Shown here: piece by piece, positions 10,774-22,722 of the stretch
Layout: each line of letters starts with the position of its first letter
Position numbering within the stretch: the first letter of the stretch is position 1
Source: Ophiobolus disseminans
Taxonomy: Eukaryota > Ascomycota > Dothideomycetes > Pleosporales > Phaeosphaeriaceae
DNA length: 64,000 nt
Direction of reading: 5' to 3'
Assembly: GCA_010093685.1 (NCBI GenBank)
Contig: MU006229.1
Span: 837,271-901,270 of the forward strand
The notes under the pieces: generated by a model
What the model saw: the letters and a program-made list of their open reading frames with translations, nothing else
The model's database searches: none
Told to the model about the DNA's origin: nothing
Program-made: the position numbers and the translations under genes

Positions 10774-13700
10774 AGTAACGACAAGAGTGAAAGCTTTGTA
10801 CTTCAGCGCGGCTATACACGCGCCTCCATGAGGATTCAGTCGTTTCGTTCTACACCCGAGGCCGCGCTTCATGTGGACTAGCTTTGACTCTTTTGAATTT
10901 CGCAGAGGACATGGAACGATTGCGTAGTCGTCTTGACGATATGCTGGGACTTCTCTCACATAGCATTCATGTCGGTCCTTCAGATAGAACAATGAGTATC
11001 GGCCGGAAAAGGTGTCGACATAAGAAGGATCTGTAGTGTTTGTAGTCGTGCGCGTGCTCGCATGAGTCATTGCAGATTGCGTTTTCCACGGCAGTACGCG
11101 AACCACAAGACATAATGGTATGGGTATTGGTGTTCTCGAAAGGCCGGTAGGATATTGCATTGTGATCTGACAGTTTTCAGTGCAATGCAGCGCACATGGT
11201 GAGGTCATGGCGTGGATTTGAGACCAGTGATGTAGATTTGAAGGAGAGAAACAAGGAAGGGATTCCGAGGCTTTGTACGCACGCGATCACACCAGCTCGG
11301 TCATCGCACAACCAACAAGCTGTTTCCCGACAGCGAAACACGCCATGAAAAGTCGTCCGTGTGTGTTTTGGACTCCGGCGCGAACATCCATGTAGCCCAG
11401 CTCTCGAGAACTTCCGGAACAAACGTCCGCTCATCGGATGAACTCTGTTGCGCTTCTGGAAGTAAATAAATTACGTTGTAGAGAACAAGGGGAATAGATG
11501 CGGCGAAGACTTATATATGCGCGACAGGAGGGGATCATGTATCAACCGGGATGTGTTTCTGGTGGCGACGAGAACTCCATGATGATCTTGATTGCGTCAT
11601 TTTGGTCCGATAGGAGACACGGGTCGTTGAACTTCAAGATCCTCGAACGAAGCAGCGATCATGCGAAGCTCTCGCAGTAGTTTTTGGGTCCACCAAGTGG
11701 CGATGTTTTGAGGAGGAAGAAAGCGAGACTTGACGAAAACTTTATACGCGGCCTCGGGACCATTTATCGACGGAGACGGGCAGTTCATGATGCTGTTTTG
11801 TTTGTCTTTCGGCGGGGAAAGGACATGGTGGGTAAAATACCACGATTTCTGAACGACGCAGCGACCATGGGACGAAGCTGTATCGATTTCGGAGTACAAC
11901 AAGTCGCGGTGTCTAGAGGAGGACGGGAAGCGAGAATTGATGAAGGCTTTATACGCCGAAGTCGAAGCCATGGGCATTAGTGGGGTTCGCCTCCGATGAC
12001 TGTAGACCTCGGGAAATATACAGACTCGGGGCCGAAAGCCACTTCTCCATGTGGTTGTGCACCGCCTCTTTCTTCCACACAACATATTTCAATCGCAGTA
12101 ACATTTCGCAACTCTTATTTCGGGTCCTTCTCGCGAGCACAACGACGTAGTTGAGGCGCTTGATGTCTTCTAGTTCCCTCAAAAACATGAACCACATAGA
12201 TGGTGCGTTTTGGGAGTCGCGACATGACCAAGTCCTAAAGAAACATAACACAAATCCCAGTACTTTTTGCAGAAGCGCAACGCACATTGATAATGTTGAA
12301 CTCCGTTTTGGAGAGAGAAGAATTGGCGTTATGCAGATAAGAAACAGAGCACAAGGTAGTGAAGAATTTATATTCGACGTCCCACTCGTCATTCACGTCG
12401 TTACTCGCTTCGATCGAGGTCATGCCCTAGAACTCAACCAGCGCAATGAACCCATGGGAGGGTATCATTGTAAAGTTTTGGCTGCACATTGGTTGGTTGC
12501 CCGACCATTTTGTCATCGCTATATTCTTTGACTTCAACCTTCTCGACAGCACAACACCATGAGGCCCAGGTACCAATAGCATTGTGGCACGAGGCCATGA
12601 GTTGGTCTTGGTTAAATCTTTTGCCTGGCGGGTAGGCAGACCATGACCCATTTCCAGAGTGGGGGGTTTTTTTTTCAATGAGGTGGTGGAGGTGAGTGAT
12701 ATCGAAGAGAAGGTCGCGAGATCAAGAAGGCTTATATACTCAAGCGTTAGGGTCGTGATCAGTGTTGTAAAGATGTTCGCCAGGTCTCTGGGTCATAAAT
12801 CTTGTGCCTTTGCCTTTCCAGTCAAACCAACATAGATTCATTGGCTTCGACCTTGGCACCCTCGGTACTGGCGCGGGGGCATGTCTGAGCTCTCCAGGGA
12901 TTGCGGAGATCCAGACACTCGTGCAAGCTCGTTGATTTAGCTGACCATCGTTCTTTCCCAGGAGACTTTTCATCACAGCTACTTCACCGACTCATAGAAA
13001 CGAGTCAGGATGCTGGCTCTTTTGACGTCTCGAGACTCGAATAGAACCATCAAATCGGAAGATGGAATTTCTGAAGCGGAGGGAAAAGCACATGAAATCT
13101 GGGAACCCGTTGTTTTGGTATTTAGATGGGCCAATTGGTGGTGGAGTGGAGAAGGCTCGCGAATGAAGAATTTTTACGGATCATTGCAGCGATCAATCAA
13201 CGATGCCTTGTACGCTTCGCAGACTCAAACCGAACATAAATCTCTCATATACGTAATTTTGGTGTCTCTCTCTATGCAGACTCATGAACGTACTCTTTAA
13301 AGAATTGTTTGACAACGAGCGGAAGTATTCGTAGCTGGTTGGCTGACTTTTGCGACAGCAAATCCAAGCACATGTACAACTGCTTCCACTGCTTCTATGG
13401 ATACCAAATTTGCAACGAAGACTGAGAGCAGGTCGCGGGCCGGTTCTTTTTCCATGCACAGCTGTGTAGTTTCACAAGGTCGCACCATGGATGCGCTCTG
13501 ATGTACCTTTTGAACCGTTCACATATAACGAAACTGATCCCATGTGCTATATTGATCTGAAAGCTTTCGGTTGCGCCTTCCACTGGAGAACTCGAAGCCA
13601 TGCGTGAAGACTGACATAGTTTTTTTTCAGGAGGAGAGCAACGCACATGGACGAATTGATTTCCACCTTTGAAGAGCCAGGAAGTACAGAAAATAAAAAT

Positions 13701-16460
13701 AGATGGAAGTTACCCAGACTGCTCGGATCGTACGAAGCCTTTGCGAAGCGATCCAGGATCGGAAATCGGAGGCTTTTTACTCAGCGAATTCATGTTCTTC
13801 ACCTCCGTTCATTTTAGTCCTTTCAACTTCGCAATGATCCTTGTAAACGTTTCCGCAGAAATTTGACAAAACCTCATGGAGATCAAATGAATGGTGTCTG
13901 TGACTTCGCGGAGCGGAGGAGAGCCAAAGGACATGGCGAAGGTCGCCAAGCGTTTTCAGATATTCTGGACCAGGAAGAGGGTGAGCAAGTGGAAGCGTGA
14001 GAGCCTTGTGAGATTATATATGCTTTCTCGTGGCGAAGGAGTCTCCAAAATCATTGGGAAGTGAGAGTACTTTGGAACAACCGGCCCCATCGTTGGAGTG
14101 AAGAAGTGTGAAGTATGGAACATCCACAAATATCTTCACTCACATTTGAAATGGCCATGATGCGTGACCTCAAGGCTTTGGCTCGCGGAGGCAGACCGAC
14201 AACGCATCATAGGCTGGACGACAGTGTTTTTGCAGCGAGGAAACAAGGCGTGTAGGATATGTGATGGAGGTTGCATAACTTAAACCGTCGGAAGTTTGAA
14301 TCTTGAGTGATGTCTTATACGATTCCTGAGAGTTGCAAGATTGCAGCAGCACCACTGCAAGCATCGATTGTCTTGAACCGCAGAACTACCATGGCCACCT
14401 TGTCGTGAGGTTTGTGATATCCACCAAAGCTGTGCGTAAGATAATTCATCGCTTATGATCTTGTTTTGTCGACGCACAGGACTCGAGCAGGACATGTGTC
14501 GTCCGTGAACCAATCTCGGCAGCGAAGACAGAAATCATAAACGGATTCTCAAGCGATTTTGATATCGACGCAATGTATGTTGATTGAAGTAGAGATCTCT
14601 TGTTCGCGGGTAGAAGTAATTCATATGCATCTTGAGCCCGTGGAAGGACAGACCATGATAGCCATACGCAGACTTTTTAAGGTGTCGACCATTTGAATCC
14701 TACTCTCATGACATCCTGTCTACATTCAAGCTCCTGACATCATTGCTACCACTCATCATGCTCTCAAGATTTTGTTGGCCAAACGAGCTCATCGTCTTTG
14801 TAAAATTCTCTTTTGGCAGGGACGGAAGAAGACATATCCCAGCATCCCTTACCTTTTAGTAATATCAACTCGTCGATGTGGAGTAGCGGCATGAATAGAA
14901 GCCGGGCAGTGGAGCAGCTTATATACACAAATCCGCAAGGCCGCAGACCAGCCATCGGCGGAGAATGTACGCTTTTGAACTTCTTCCCAAGCGCTGCACA
15001 AAAACATTCTTCTTTGTCGTCGTCTTTCTAACACCCACAGGAAAGGAGCAAGACCATGAGACAAGGTTCCGTCGTTTTTGCGGCCGGAGAAAGGGGACAT
15101 GGCTTGCAACACGGTTAGTTTTGGTGGAAGTTACTCTAGTCTTGATGTGTGAAAGCAACCTGGAGTTGGTGATTGCAGAATATATACGCAATATTGTCCG
15201 GCCGGGCTATAATCATGATAGTGCATTGGTGACTTTTGGCTTTGGCAGCCATCGGCAATTTGATTGACGGCTTTTAGTTCTTTCGCCTTCCGGCGATCAC
15301 CCAAGTCCGGCAGTACCATAGCTCTCCTACACTCTGTGTTTGACGCGCACTGGAGGGGAAAAAGGTCATAGATTAGAAGTGCATTCGTTTGTCGCCGCAC
15401 AGAAGCCGGTCATAAGTGGTGCCCTTGAGCATTTGGAGAGGTAAATGAAGTGCGGAATGCGTAGCCAAGGACTGTATTTGTGCAATCTTCTCGTCGCGCG
15501 TTGTACAGTAGTGATCATCCGTAGGTACATTCATCGCTTCCAAGGTTTAGTTCACACCCACGGCGAGGTCTCCAACCATGCAACAGTATCAGTGACATTC
15601 TTGGAGCTCACGCGACATCCAGCCTGACGGAGGTAATTTGTTGTTTTGATGACCTCCAAGACCGAACTCAAGACGTTCATCGTCGGCTTCGTCTTTTCTC
15701 GATGTCGTCGCTCTCGTACTCCATTCCATCCAAGGCGATTCTTCCATTTTGAAATTCAAGGAGAACAGAGACATTCGATTGCGTTATTGTATTTTTGACA
15801 CACGAAATACGAGAGTGAGTTATGGAGTAACAGTCACAGTTTCGAACTAGAGGGAGTTGTATACATATCTACAGCAGCGGATCTCAAACACATCATGGAA
15901 CTGTTCTAGGAGCTTTTCAATTCCACAGCACAACAACACACTATTACCACGACATCTTAAACTTTCGATCCAGCCAAACATCGAGTGAGAGAAATTGGCT
16001 TTGATCAGGCCCGAAGAATTCATCGCTTGGAAAATCTGCGTTTTCAATCTCGTCATGTAGCGCGGCTCAGGTCGATTTATAGACAAAGCGCCGACAGTGC
16101 AAAGACGCATATTGCAAAGCATTCGTTCTTTTCGGTAGCTTTCACTTTTCAGTGCCAGAGACGCAGAATCATCCACCCATCCTACGGTGCTTCTGGAAGA
16201 GAAGGCGTAAGTGTGTTGCGAGGAGAAGGACAGCGACACCGGGCATGGTATTGGCGCCGAATGCCCGCTTTGGTGTGCAATTTCCCAAGCTGGTTGAGTC
16301 ATCGACCGCTGCTTCTTGACTTTAACAGATCCATGGCTTGTTGCTGTAAATACTTTTGGCGTTGAAGGAGGCGCGGAGCATGGGCGGACATCCCAATTGT
16401 TCGAGAGAGGACGCTGGATGAGTGGGTGCGGAAGAGAAGAAGCAGGTCGACCCGGAGATT

Positions 16461-16470
16461 TTATATGCGC
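16461..16470 (-). promoter_or_regulatory. array 1 TATA box (example unit)
   Basis: Minus-strand GCATATAAAA. The first downstream ATG is at 16381, 84 bp away, and opens MLRASFNAKS. One of the clearest array 1 units. Confidence 0.5.
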
Positions 16471-17160
16471 TCTCTTAGCGTCTTGGAGAAACTATGTTCG
16501 AGTGAAGAAAGTCTTTTTGTACCGTGGGCGTCTCGCTAGAGTCCATAGCATCATCGAGTCCATGCACATTTTTTTTGCAGCAAGTGCACACATGGCGATA
16601 TAGCTGTGAGACTTTGACACCCTAGAAGGAACGAACCATTCCAAAGCTGCCTCGAGTCTTCCGCACTCATGCCCTGTACAGCATGGTACTTTTGAGTTCA
16701 GAAGCACACAGCCATGAAGATTGACTCAAGATCTTTTGGTATTGATGTCGAAGTATGTATTAGAGAGAAGAAACACATCTTTTCGCGTGAGATATTATAC
16801 CCAGACTCCAACAGGATCCAGCAGCCATCATTATCGGGTAGGTGCATTTCGATATCGCGGGCTCTGGCTCTGAGCACAAAGTCCAACCATAACCCACATC
16901 TTGGTTTTGTTTCGAGGACGAGGCGCACATACAACGAGTTACTCGTTCTTTTGATTGTGACCATGGATATAGAAAGAAGCATTTGCGACACACAGTCGTC
17001 TTAAAGTTCTCTGAGCCTCAAGCTCGAAACCATGATTGGCTTGAGGTGATAGTTGAGGAACGGGAGCGCGAAGCCATGGATGTAGTTTTTTGTAATTTGT
17101 AGTTTGTAAGAAAAAGAGGGCGTGCTGTTGAAGAGAAGAATGCCAGAGACGAGGTGAGAT

Positions 17161-17170
17161 ATTTATACAC
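17161..17170 (-). promoter_or_regulatory. array 1 TATA box with leader
   Basis: Minus-strand GTGTATAAAT, followed by a pyrimidine-rich stretch and an A/C-rich leader (CTACAAATTACAAAAAACTA) ending at ATG 17077, which is 90 bp away and opens MASRSRSSTI. The layout mimics a strong fungal core promoter plus 5' untranslated region. Confidence 0.55.
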
Positions 17171-18489
17171 ACTCAATGGCAGCTGGGAAAGCCGCACACA
17201 TGTGACTGTACGCCCTATCCTTCTGCGAGGTTCCGGACATAATTTCCTCGAATGGTGACTTCCGGACGACCGGACTGGCCATGTATCGAGCCAGATTGGC
17301 TTTTGATGATGCGAACCACTGAACTGGTCGGGAGATTGATGTCGAACTTCTCTGCTTCAAAGTTTCCGCACAGAGAACCATGCAATGTTGCAGAGTATGG
17401 TTCAGAGGCCAAAAGCCAGGGACATGTGCTTGTATCAGCATCTTTTGGTACGAGAGTCTTGGATGTGAGGTATAAAGGAGAAGAATGGTGCGAAAGCGGG
17501 AGAGGTTATATACATTCCTGGCGTGGGTCGGACTGCTCATGGACTGCTCAGAAGAGGGGTTGTGTGCTAATGAAACCAGAGACGCAGGAGAACTCATCGC
17601 TCGCGTTGAGATTTGTTTCGGGAAGTCGAACCGCTCATAGATAGCTCAGCGGAGATTTTGTGTTTACTTGACACCAGAAGCGCAGGAGAAGTCATAATGC
17701 ATTTTTGTTGTTTCTTCGGTGAGTCAAATCGGACACGCATCATTTCGTGCGACAATATTTTGACGGCAAGTCCCTCTCCCCAAACATTGCTGCTTTCCGT
17801 GGTTCTTTTTCGAGGTCCTAGCGCCAAGTTCATCGCGGTCCTGCCCGATGTCTTCGGGTACCATAGAGACAGGACATTCGCCGGGTGTTTGCTTCTTTTG
17901 GTTGCAAAGTCTGGAAATGTGGTAGACAAGGAAAGAAACGCGGCGACGGCTGGCTTATATACTGGAGAAAGCAAGCTAAGCGTCGCCACATAGGAGATGT
18001 TCTGGGAATCTTCTGTGAATCTAGCTGCCCAACTTCTCGCCATCACTTGGAAACTTTACCCTTTCGATCTGGGAGACACATGAAGCGAACGCCTGGTAAT
18101 TTTCGGTGAACCGGCAAATACACAAACTCCGCATGCACTGACACTCTCCTAGTTTTCGTGATCAGAAGAGGACTGACTTTCGAAAGCACACATGCGGCTT
18201 TGATGCTGTCTTTTGGACGCGCAGAGGCCATGAAAATTTCTCCGATGGCGTTTTCGTAGATAAACTCCTAGGAGCGTGGTATGCAAGACAAGAGCCCACG
18301 AAGGCGTGTCGAGACTTATACACACTGCAGACAGCCAGGAAGTTCCCACATGCACATGCGTACGATTGGTTTGAACACCACGGTTCTCGCGAAGATCATC
18401 GGTCTCTTGTCGAGTCCTTTCTCGAAACAGCTCCTGACTCCCTTCCCCATAAGTTCAATGGCCCACTGTTTCCATGGATTGATAGAAGT

Positions 18490-18785
18490 GTGTGTTTTGG
18501 AAACAAACATAGTATTGTTGAGTAAAAGATTCGGACTCGAAGAGGAGAACATAAGCTCGACCTCTGCTGGGTTTTGAGAACAAACATAGAACTGCTTGAA
18601 GTATGCTTTGTCCCCAACAGGAAGACCATGCAGTCGGTGTCAGAGACTTTCAGGAACAAACATAGAATTGTCTCAGGTGTGATTCGGACTCCCAAAGGAC
18701 AGCATACGGTGGCGCTCAGCCGTTTTCGGAAGCAAACATAATTTTGTTTTGTGAAAAGTTTGGACTCGCGGAGGAGAACATATAT
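18490..18785 (-). repeat. alternating CATG element run in array 1
   Basis: On the plus strand, short elements (GTTTTGGAAACAAACAT type) alternate with longer ones (TTCGGACTCGAAGAGGAGAACAT type, about 24 bp). The CAT ends fall near 18510, 18551, 18586, 18629, 18662, 18704, 18738 and 18781. The steps are 41, 35, 43, 33, 42, 34 and 43 bp, so the composite period is about 76 bp. This gives the clearest view of the sub-repeat structure. Confidence 0.7.
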
Positions 18786-19043
18786 GGGTCCGTTGGTAAT
18801 TTTGGAGACAGGAATAACGGATGTGAGGTGATGAAGAAGAAAGAAAGAGGGGGCGGAGGTGAGGATTTATACCTGCGCAAAGCCAGATCTGAGCGATGTT
18901 CAGGCGAGGAGGATAGAAAACTCATATGAGAGATATCACAATAATGTATGCTGAGTATCCTCAAGTTCGTGCTAGTCTAGTTGTACCGCACCACGCCTAA
19001 ACGCCATCGCCATGCCACATGTCAACGTCTCCAAGATCAAGCC

Positions 19044-20122
19044 TCATCTAAACAATCTCTTCCCCCCAATCCTCGCCGCACACCTCTCCACGCCCTCCAA
19101 ACTCATGCCCGCAAGCCCCGCGCCCCCACCATCCCGATCGCGCTTATACCTCCTCAGCGCCTCTCTCAAATGCGCCGGGGTAAGCGGGCCCTTGTTGCTC
19201 TGCGCCAACCGTTCCTGCAAACTTGCATCTTCCGCGACTTCTTTCCACAGCGGCTCGGTGCGATCCACCTGATTAATGTACATGCCCGCGCCCGTGATGT
19301 CCGAGTTGGTTGGACGGTTCCTATCGTCCTTGATGTGTGCGGAGGGGCGTTGGAGGGACTGCATGAGGAGGGCGGGGTTGAGGGCGCCGTTGGGTAGGTG
19401 TGTGGATGCGAGAGTCCATTCGTCGCGGACGGTGAGGGCGCGGTCGATGATGTCGCCGATGAAGGATTTGGAGTATGTTGTTACGGCGATGATGACGGGC
19501 TGGGGGACGGACTGGGAGAGGGTTTGGTTTACGAGTTTGCGGACGGTTTCGCGCTTAAGGCGGATGCGGCGGTATTGTGAGTAGCGCTCTTTCTGGGGCT
19601 CGGTCATGTACTCCTCGAGGATGCTGGAGGGGTGTTAGTAGGGGCTGGAGGTGGGGGCATGATCTGGGCGTACCGCTCTTGTGCCTTCTCTTCCTCGCGG
19701 CGGTCCTCAGCGGACATACCACCTCCTTCGAGGGTTGTGCCTATTTCTTCGCCCATATCCTCTTCGTCGTCGTCCTCCTCATACTCTCCACCATCTGCTC
19801 CTTCACCGCCGACATTACTCCGTCCGTCTGCGCCTTTGCCTGCTCTTCCTCCTCGCGCACTGCTCACAACGCTTGCGGCGTCTCCGTCGCCCTTTCTCCG
19901 TCGCTTCTTCCCGCCTGCGCCGTTGATGACAGATGTTGTGGCCACGCTGTCTATAGAGGGCGAGCGCGAGAAGCGAGGCGATCCAGCGCCTTCTGTCTCT
20001 GGCGAGAATGCGTTGCGCAGTTGTGAGGGTTTGCGCTTCTTTGCTGGTCCACCGTTGAGCGAGGACATGCTGCCGCGCTTTCGCGGCGCATTGATCTGAG
20101 GGATGTGAGGTGGTGACGCCAT
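19044..20122 (-). CDS. TAF11: TFIID subunit TAF11 (TAFII28 histone fold)
   Basis: TAF11 pairs with TAF13 through a histone fold inside TFIID and contacts TBP. Two exons on the minus strand, 19674-20122 and 19044-19623, flank a 50-nt intron (GTACGC donor, perfect CTACTAAC branch point, CCTCCAG acceptor). Spliced length is 342 aa. The first ~145 residues are a basic/Ser-rich and then acidic low-complexity leader. The hTAFII28-like domain starts near residue 156 (ETVRKLVNQTLSQSVPQP, then VTTYSKSFIGDIIDRA) and closes with LTPAHLREALRRYKRD. It lies next to array 1 and shares a divergent promoter region with the ankyrin gene. Confidence 0.93.
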
Positions 20123-20653
20123 ATTGGGAGGTTATGCGCCTTTGAGGCAAGCTGGCAAGGAGTGGTGTGAGGCCTAGCAGAGGAGGAGTGAGGTTGTAGG
20201 GTTCGAGGAGTCGCGAGGTTAAATGCGGAGGTTGCTCTTGTAGCGCCGGGCCGTTGCAACCAGTAGTCGCGTGGTTTCACTCTCTTGGAGCTCTTCTATT
20301 CAAATAAAGATTAGCTTCACGAGTGACGATAAATCTTCAAGCAGTCAACAAGCTCCACGATCTGTCAGTCGCGTCGATCCGCCAAGCCAACGGCCACTAG
20401 CGCGCTGCGTCCATTCCGCTCGGAACTGGCGACTCTTAGCGTGGGCGGTTTCGTCATCGACACAATTTCACGTCGCTCACTCTTACTGAGCATTGGTGAT
20501 CTAGTCTTCGAGATGTAGATCTCATTCACTTAGAGGCGTGTCGCTTTTACTTCGCAATCACACCCTTGACTGAAGCTACACGCATTAACGTCGATACTCA
20601 CCACTCGCAACCATCCCACACCACACCAGAGACACCCACAACTAAACTCCACA
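20123..20653. other. divergent promoter region TAF11 / ankyrin gene
   Basis: A 531-bp region between two diverging genes. It probably holds both promoters and 5' untranslated regions. No TATA box stands out, and no small gene was seen. Confidence 0.5.
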
Positions 20654-21218
20654 ATGCCGTCCTTCGACCAAGTCTACGGCCAACCCGCCGCCTCCGCCGC
20701 CTCCGCTGCACAAAATCCACCTACCTCAAATACGCCCGATGCTTCAAGTCTCCCCCCAGAAGCCCTCGACCTAGCAGCCCGCCTCTTCGACCTAGCCCGC
20801 ACAGGAGCCACAGTTCGTCTCCCTTTCCCATAAAATCAACCCCAAACCCACATCGCCAACTACCCTCCAGATAACCCTCCAGCCCTACTTAATCGCCAAG
20901 CTCCCCCCAAACCTAACCAACAGCTCCGGCGACACGCTCCTCATGCTCGCCTCCTACCACGGCCACGCGGAGACAGCCCAAATGCTTCTAGACAGCGGCG
21001 CAGACGCCAATGTGCTCAACGGGAGAGGCCAAAGTCCGATTGCGGGGGCCATATTCAAGGGGTATGACGATGTGGTTAAGGTATTGTTTGAGGGCGGGGC
21101 GGATATAAGGTTGGGGCGGCCGAATGCTGTCGAGTGTGCGAGGATGTTTAAGAGGGAGGGGTGTTTGAAGGTATTTGGTGTTGATGATGGGAGAGAGAGG
21201 GATTTTAGTATTTCGTAG
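20654..21218 (+). CDS. small ankyrin-repeat protein
   Basis: Two exons, 20654-20812 and 20871-21218, give 168 aa. The 58-nt intron has a less usual GTTCGT donor and a CTCCAG acceptor; the reading frame continues as ...GAT-ITLQPYLIAK. After an Ala/Ser/Pro-rich N-terminus, two clear ankyrin repeats follow (GDTLLMLASYHGHAETAQML; then GQSPIAGAIFKGYDDVVKVL) plus a degenerate third. Such small ankyrin proteins are common in ascomycetes and probably act as protein-binding adaptors; the partner is unknown. The N-terminal region before the repeats has a predicted helix (LDLAARLFDLARTGA). Confidence 0.85.
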
Positions 21219-21419
21219 GATAAGAGAGTCGAGAGTAGTGAACAAGATACCCAATGTGATGTGCAAGTCTTCAAGCATAGGTTCAAGGACGAAGAGTGAT
21301 GTGAAGGGAACACCTTCAAGTGGTATTTTGAATTCAGAACAGCTACTTTCATCATAGCCGTCCCACGGTTCACCATGGAATCATCCCAGAACTAAGAAAA
21401 CCTTTCGCCCAAACACCCT

Positions 21420-22722
21420 CTAGTTCTCGTCGAGGAGCGCAGCGAAGCTCTCGCCGGCATTGTCGGGCTTGCCCTTGGTCTCCAGCTTCTTTGAGCCGAG
21501 CTTCTCCTTGGCGAAAGCAGCGGCGTATGGATTGAGGCGGAGCTGCACCTGGAAGTTCTTGAGCGGGTTCTTCTTCTGTACAACGCCACGCTTGGAGACG
21601 GCACCGCCACGGACGGGACGGAGGACCTTCTGGATGTCGCTCGAGTTGATGATCTTGCCGAGGTCGGGCTGGCTCATGATGGTGGAGGGCAGGAGGAAGT
21701 CCTTCTTCAGCGCTGACGGCTCGGTGGTGGAGCCGTAGATTGTGTCGAGCGCACCGAAAGCAGACGAGGTCCAGACAATGAAGCGACCGAGGTGACCACC
21801 GGGGGCGAGCTGGAGGAGGTTGAGCGAGTAGACGGACGAGGTCTCGACGCCGGGGATGTTGCGGAAGGCCTTGACGAGCTCCTTGCCATCCTCATCGGGG
21901 TTATAGATGACAAGAGGACCACGGCGCTGCTTGTGGCGGCGACCCCTCAGCTTACCCTTACCAGCGCGGAGCTTGCGCGAGTTCTTGGCCTTCTCGACGT
22001 CGGCACCGGCACCGACAGCCTTGAGCAGCGCAACGGCAGCGGAGGTCTTGCGGATAGCGGCATCGGCGAAAGCGGTCGAGGAGATGACGAGGGGGACCTC
22101 GGGGACGGTGCTAATGTTGTGGCCGCGGGCCATGAGGAGAGCTGGGCTTCCTGAAGCAGCGAGCGCGGAGGCGGTAGCGAAGCGCTTCTGATTCAGGTTG
22201 ATCTTCTGGTGCCACTTGCGCCAGACCTTTGTGGGGGCGAACATGCGACCGGAGCGGCACATGTTACCAAAGGCAGCCTGACCGGCACGGTGAGTTCCTC
22301 CACCAGAGACACGAGGAATACGGGCGACGGCACGACCAGTACCCCAGGACTCGGCAGAGGTTTGGTGACCGGCCTTCTCGGAGCTGTCATGGTGTTAGAG
22401 AGGACGGTTGTGCGGTCGCGAAGAGCTTACACAGCATATGGCTGGCGGCGGTTCTTGTTCATGCCAGTGTGGACCGCGTGGACGATATCCGGGCGGATAG
22501 GTGCCTGATGAAATTGTCAACATTGTCCAGCAATTCGCGTGTAGCCTGCCTCTTCTCGAGTGCGCCATCATCCATCCTCATTTCATGTATGGGTGTCTGG
22601 TATCCTCCGGATCTCGAATTGCGCAGCGGCGTCGAACTCACCTTGAAGACATTGGGGACGGTGACGGTGTCCTTGGTGGACTCGCCCTTGGCGGAGATGA
22701 CGGTGACGGTCGGCCTCGACAT
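21420..22722 (-). CDS. RPL4: 60S ribosomal protein L4 (uL4)
   Basis: A structural protein of the large cytosolic ribosomal subunit that lines the exit tunnel. Three exons on the minus strand: 22642-22722, 22431-22504 and 21420-22383. Introns 22505-22641 and 22384-22430 have GTGAGT and GTAAGC donors. The 372-aa product begins MSRPTVTVISAKGE. It carries APIRPDIVHAVHTGMNKNRR, the conserved loop SAESWGTGRAVARIPR and GNMCRSGRMFAPTKVWRKWH. Two introns close to the start codon are typical of fungal ribosomal protein genes. Confidence 0.97.

Larger units (their letters stand above)
8680..18960 (-). repeat. Array 1: tandem degenerate TATA/CATG cassettes
   Basis: About 10.3 kb without a conserved gene, built from diverged units read on the minus strand. 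TATA boxes (written TTATA on the plus strand) start near 9029, 9343, 9672, 10048, 10530, 11512, 11742, 11949, 12368, 12733, 14015, 14316, 14920, 15180, 16461, 16794, 17162, 17507, 17956, 18315 and 18868; weaker ones lie between. Downstream of most of these boxes an ATG sits at a near-constant 80-94 bp: first ATGs at 8947, 9266, 9592, 9966, 10451, 11434, 11662, 11868, 12286, 12644, 13934, 14835, 15100, 16381, 16715, 17077, 17425, 17877, 18231 and 18781. The exception is 14316, where no ATG lies at the expected place. Each ATG begins an element like ATGTCC..TTC..CCAAAA. Further CATG elements follow every ~35-55 bp. Encoded peptides share only a loose M-S-x-x-F-x-x-K start and then diverge. Function unknown. 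Confidence 0.75.

Noticed and set aside
8680..18960. CRISPR-like array
   Set aside because: Repeats are degenerate, spacing varies, and units carry TATA boxes; this is a fungal nuclear genome with no cas genes.
8680..18960. 5S rRNA or tRNA tandem array
   Set aside because: No A/B box or 5S internal-control sequence and no conserved fold; units vary too much in length.
8680..18960. Regional centromere
   Set aside because: The region is not AT-rich, is short, is bounded by active-looking genes, and a second copy lies 22 kb away.
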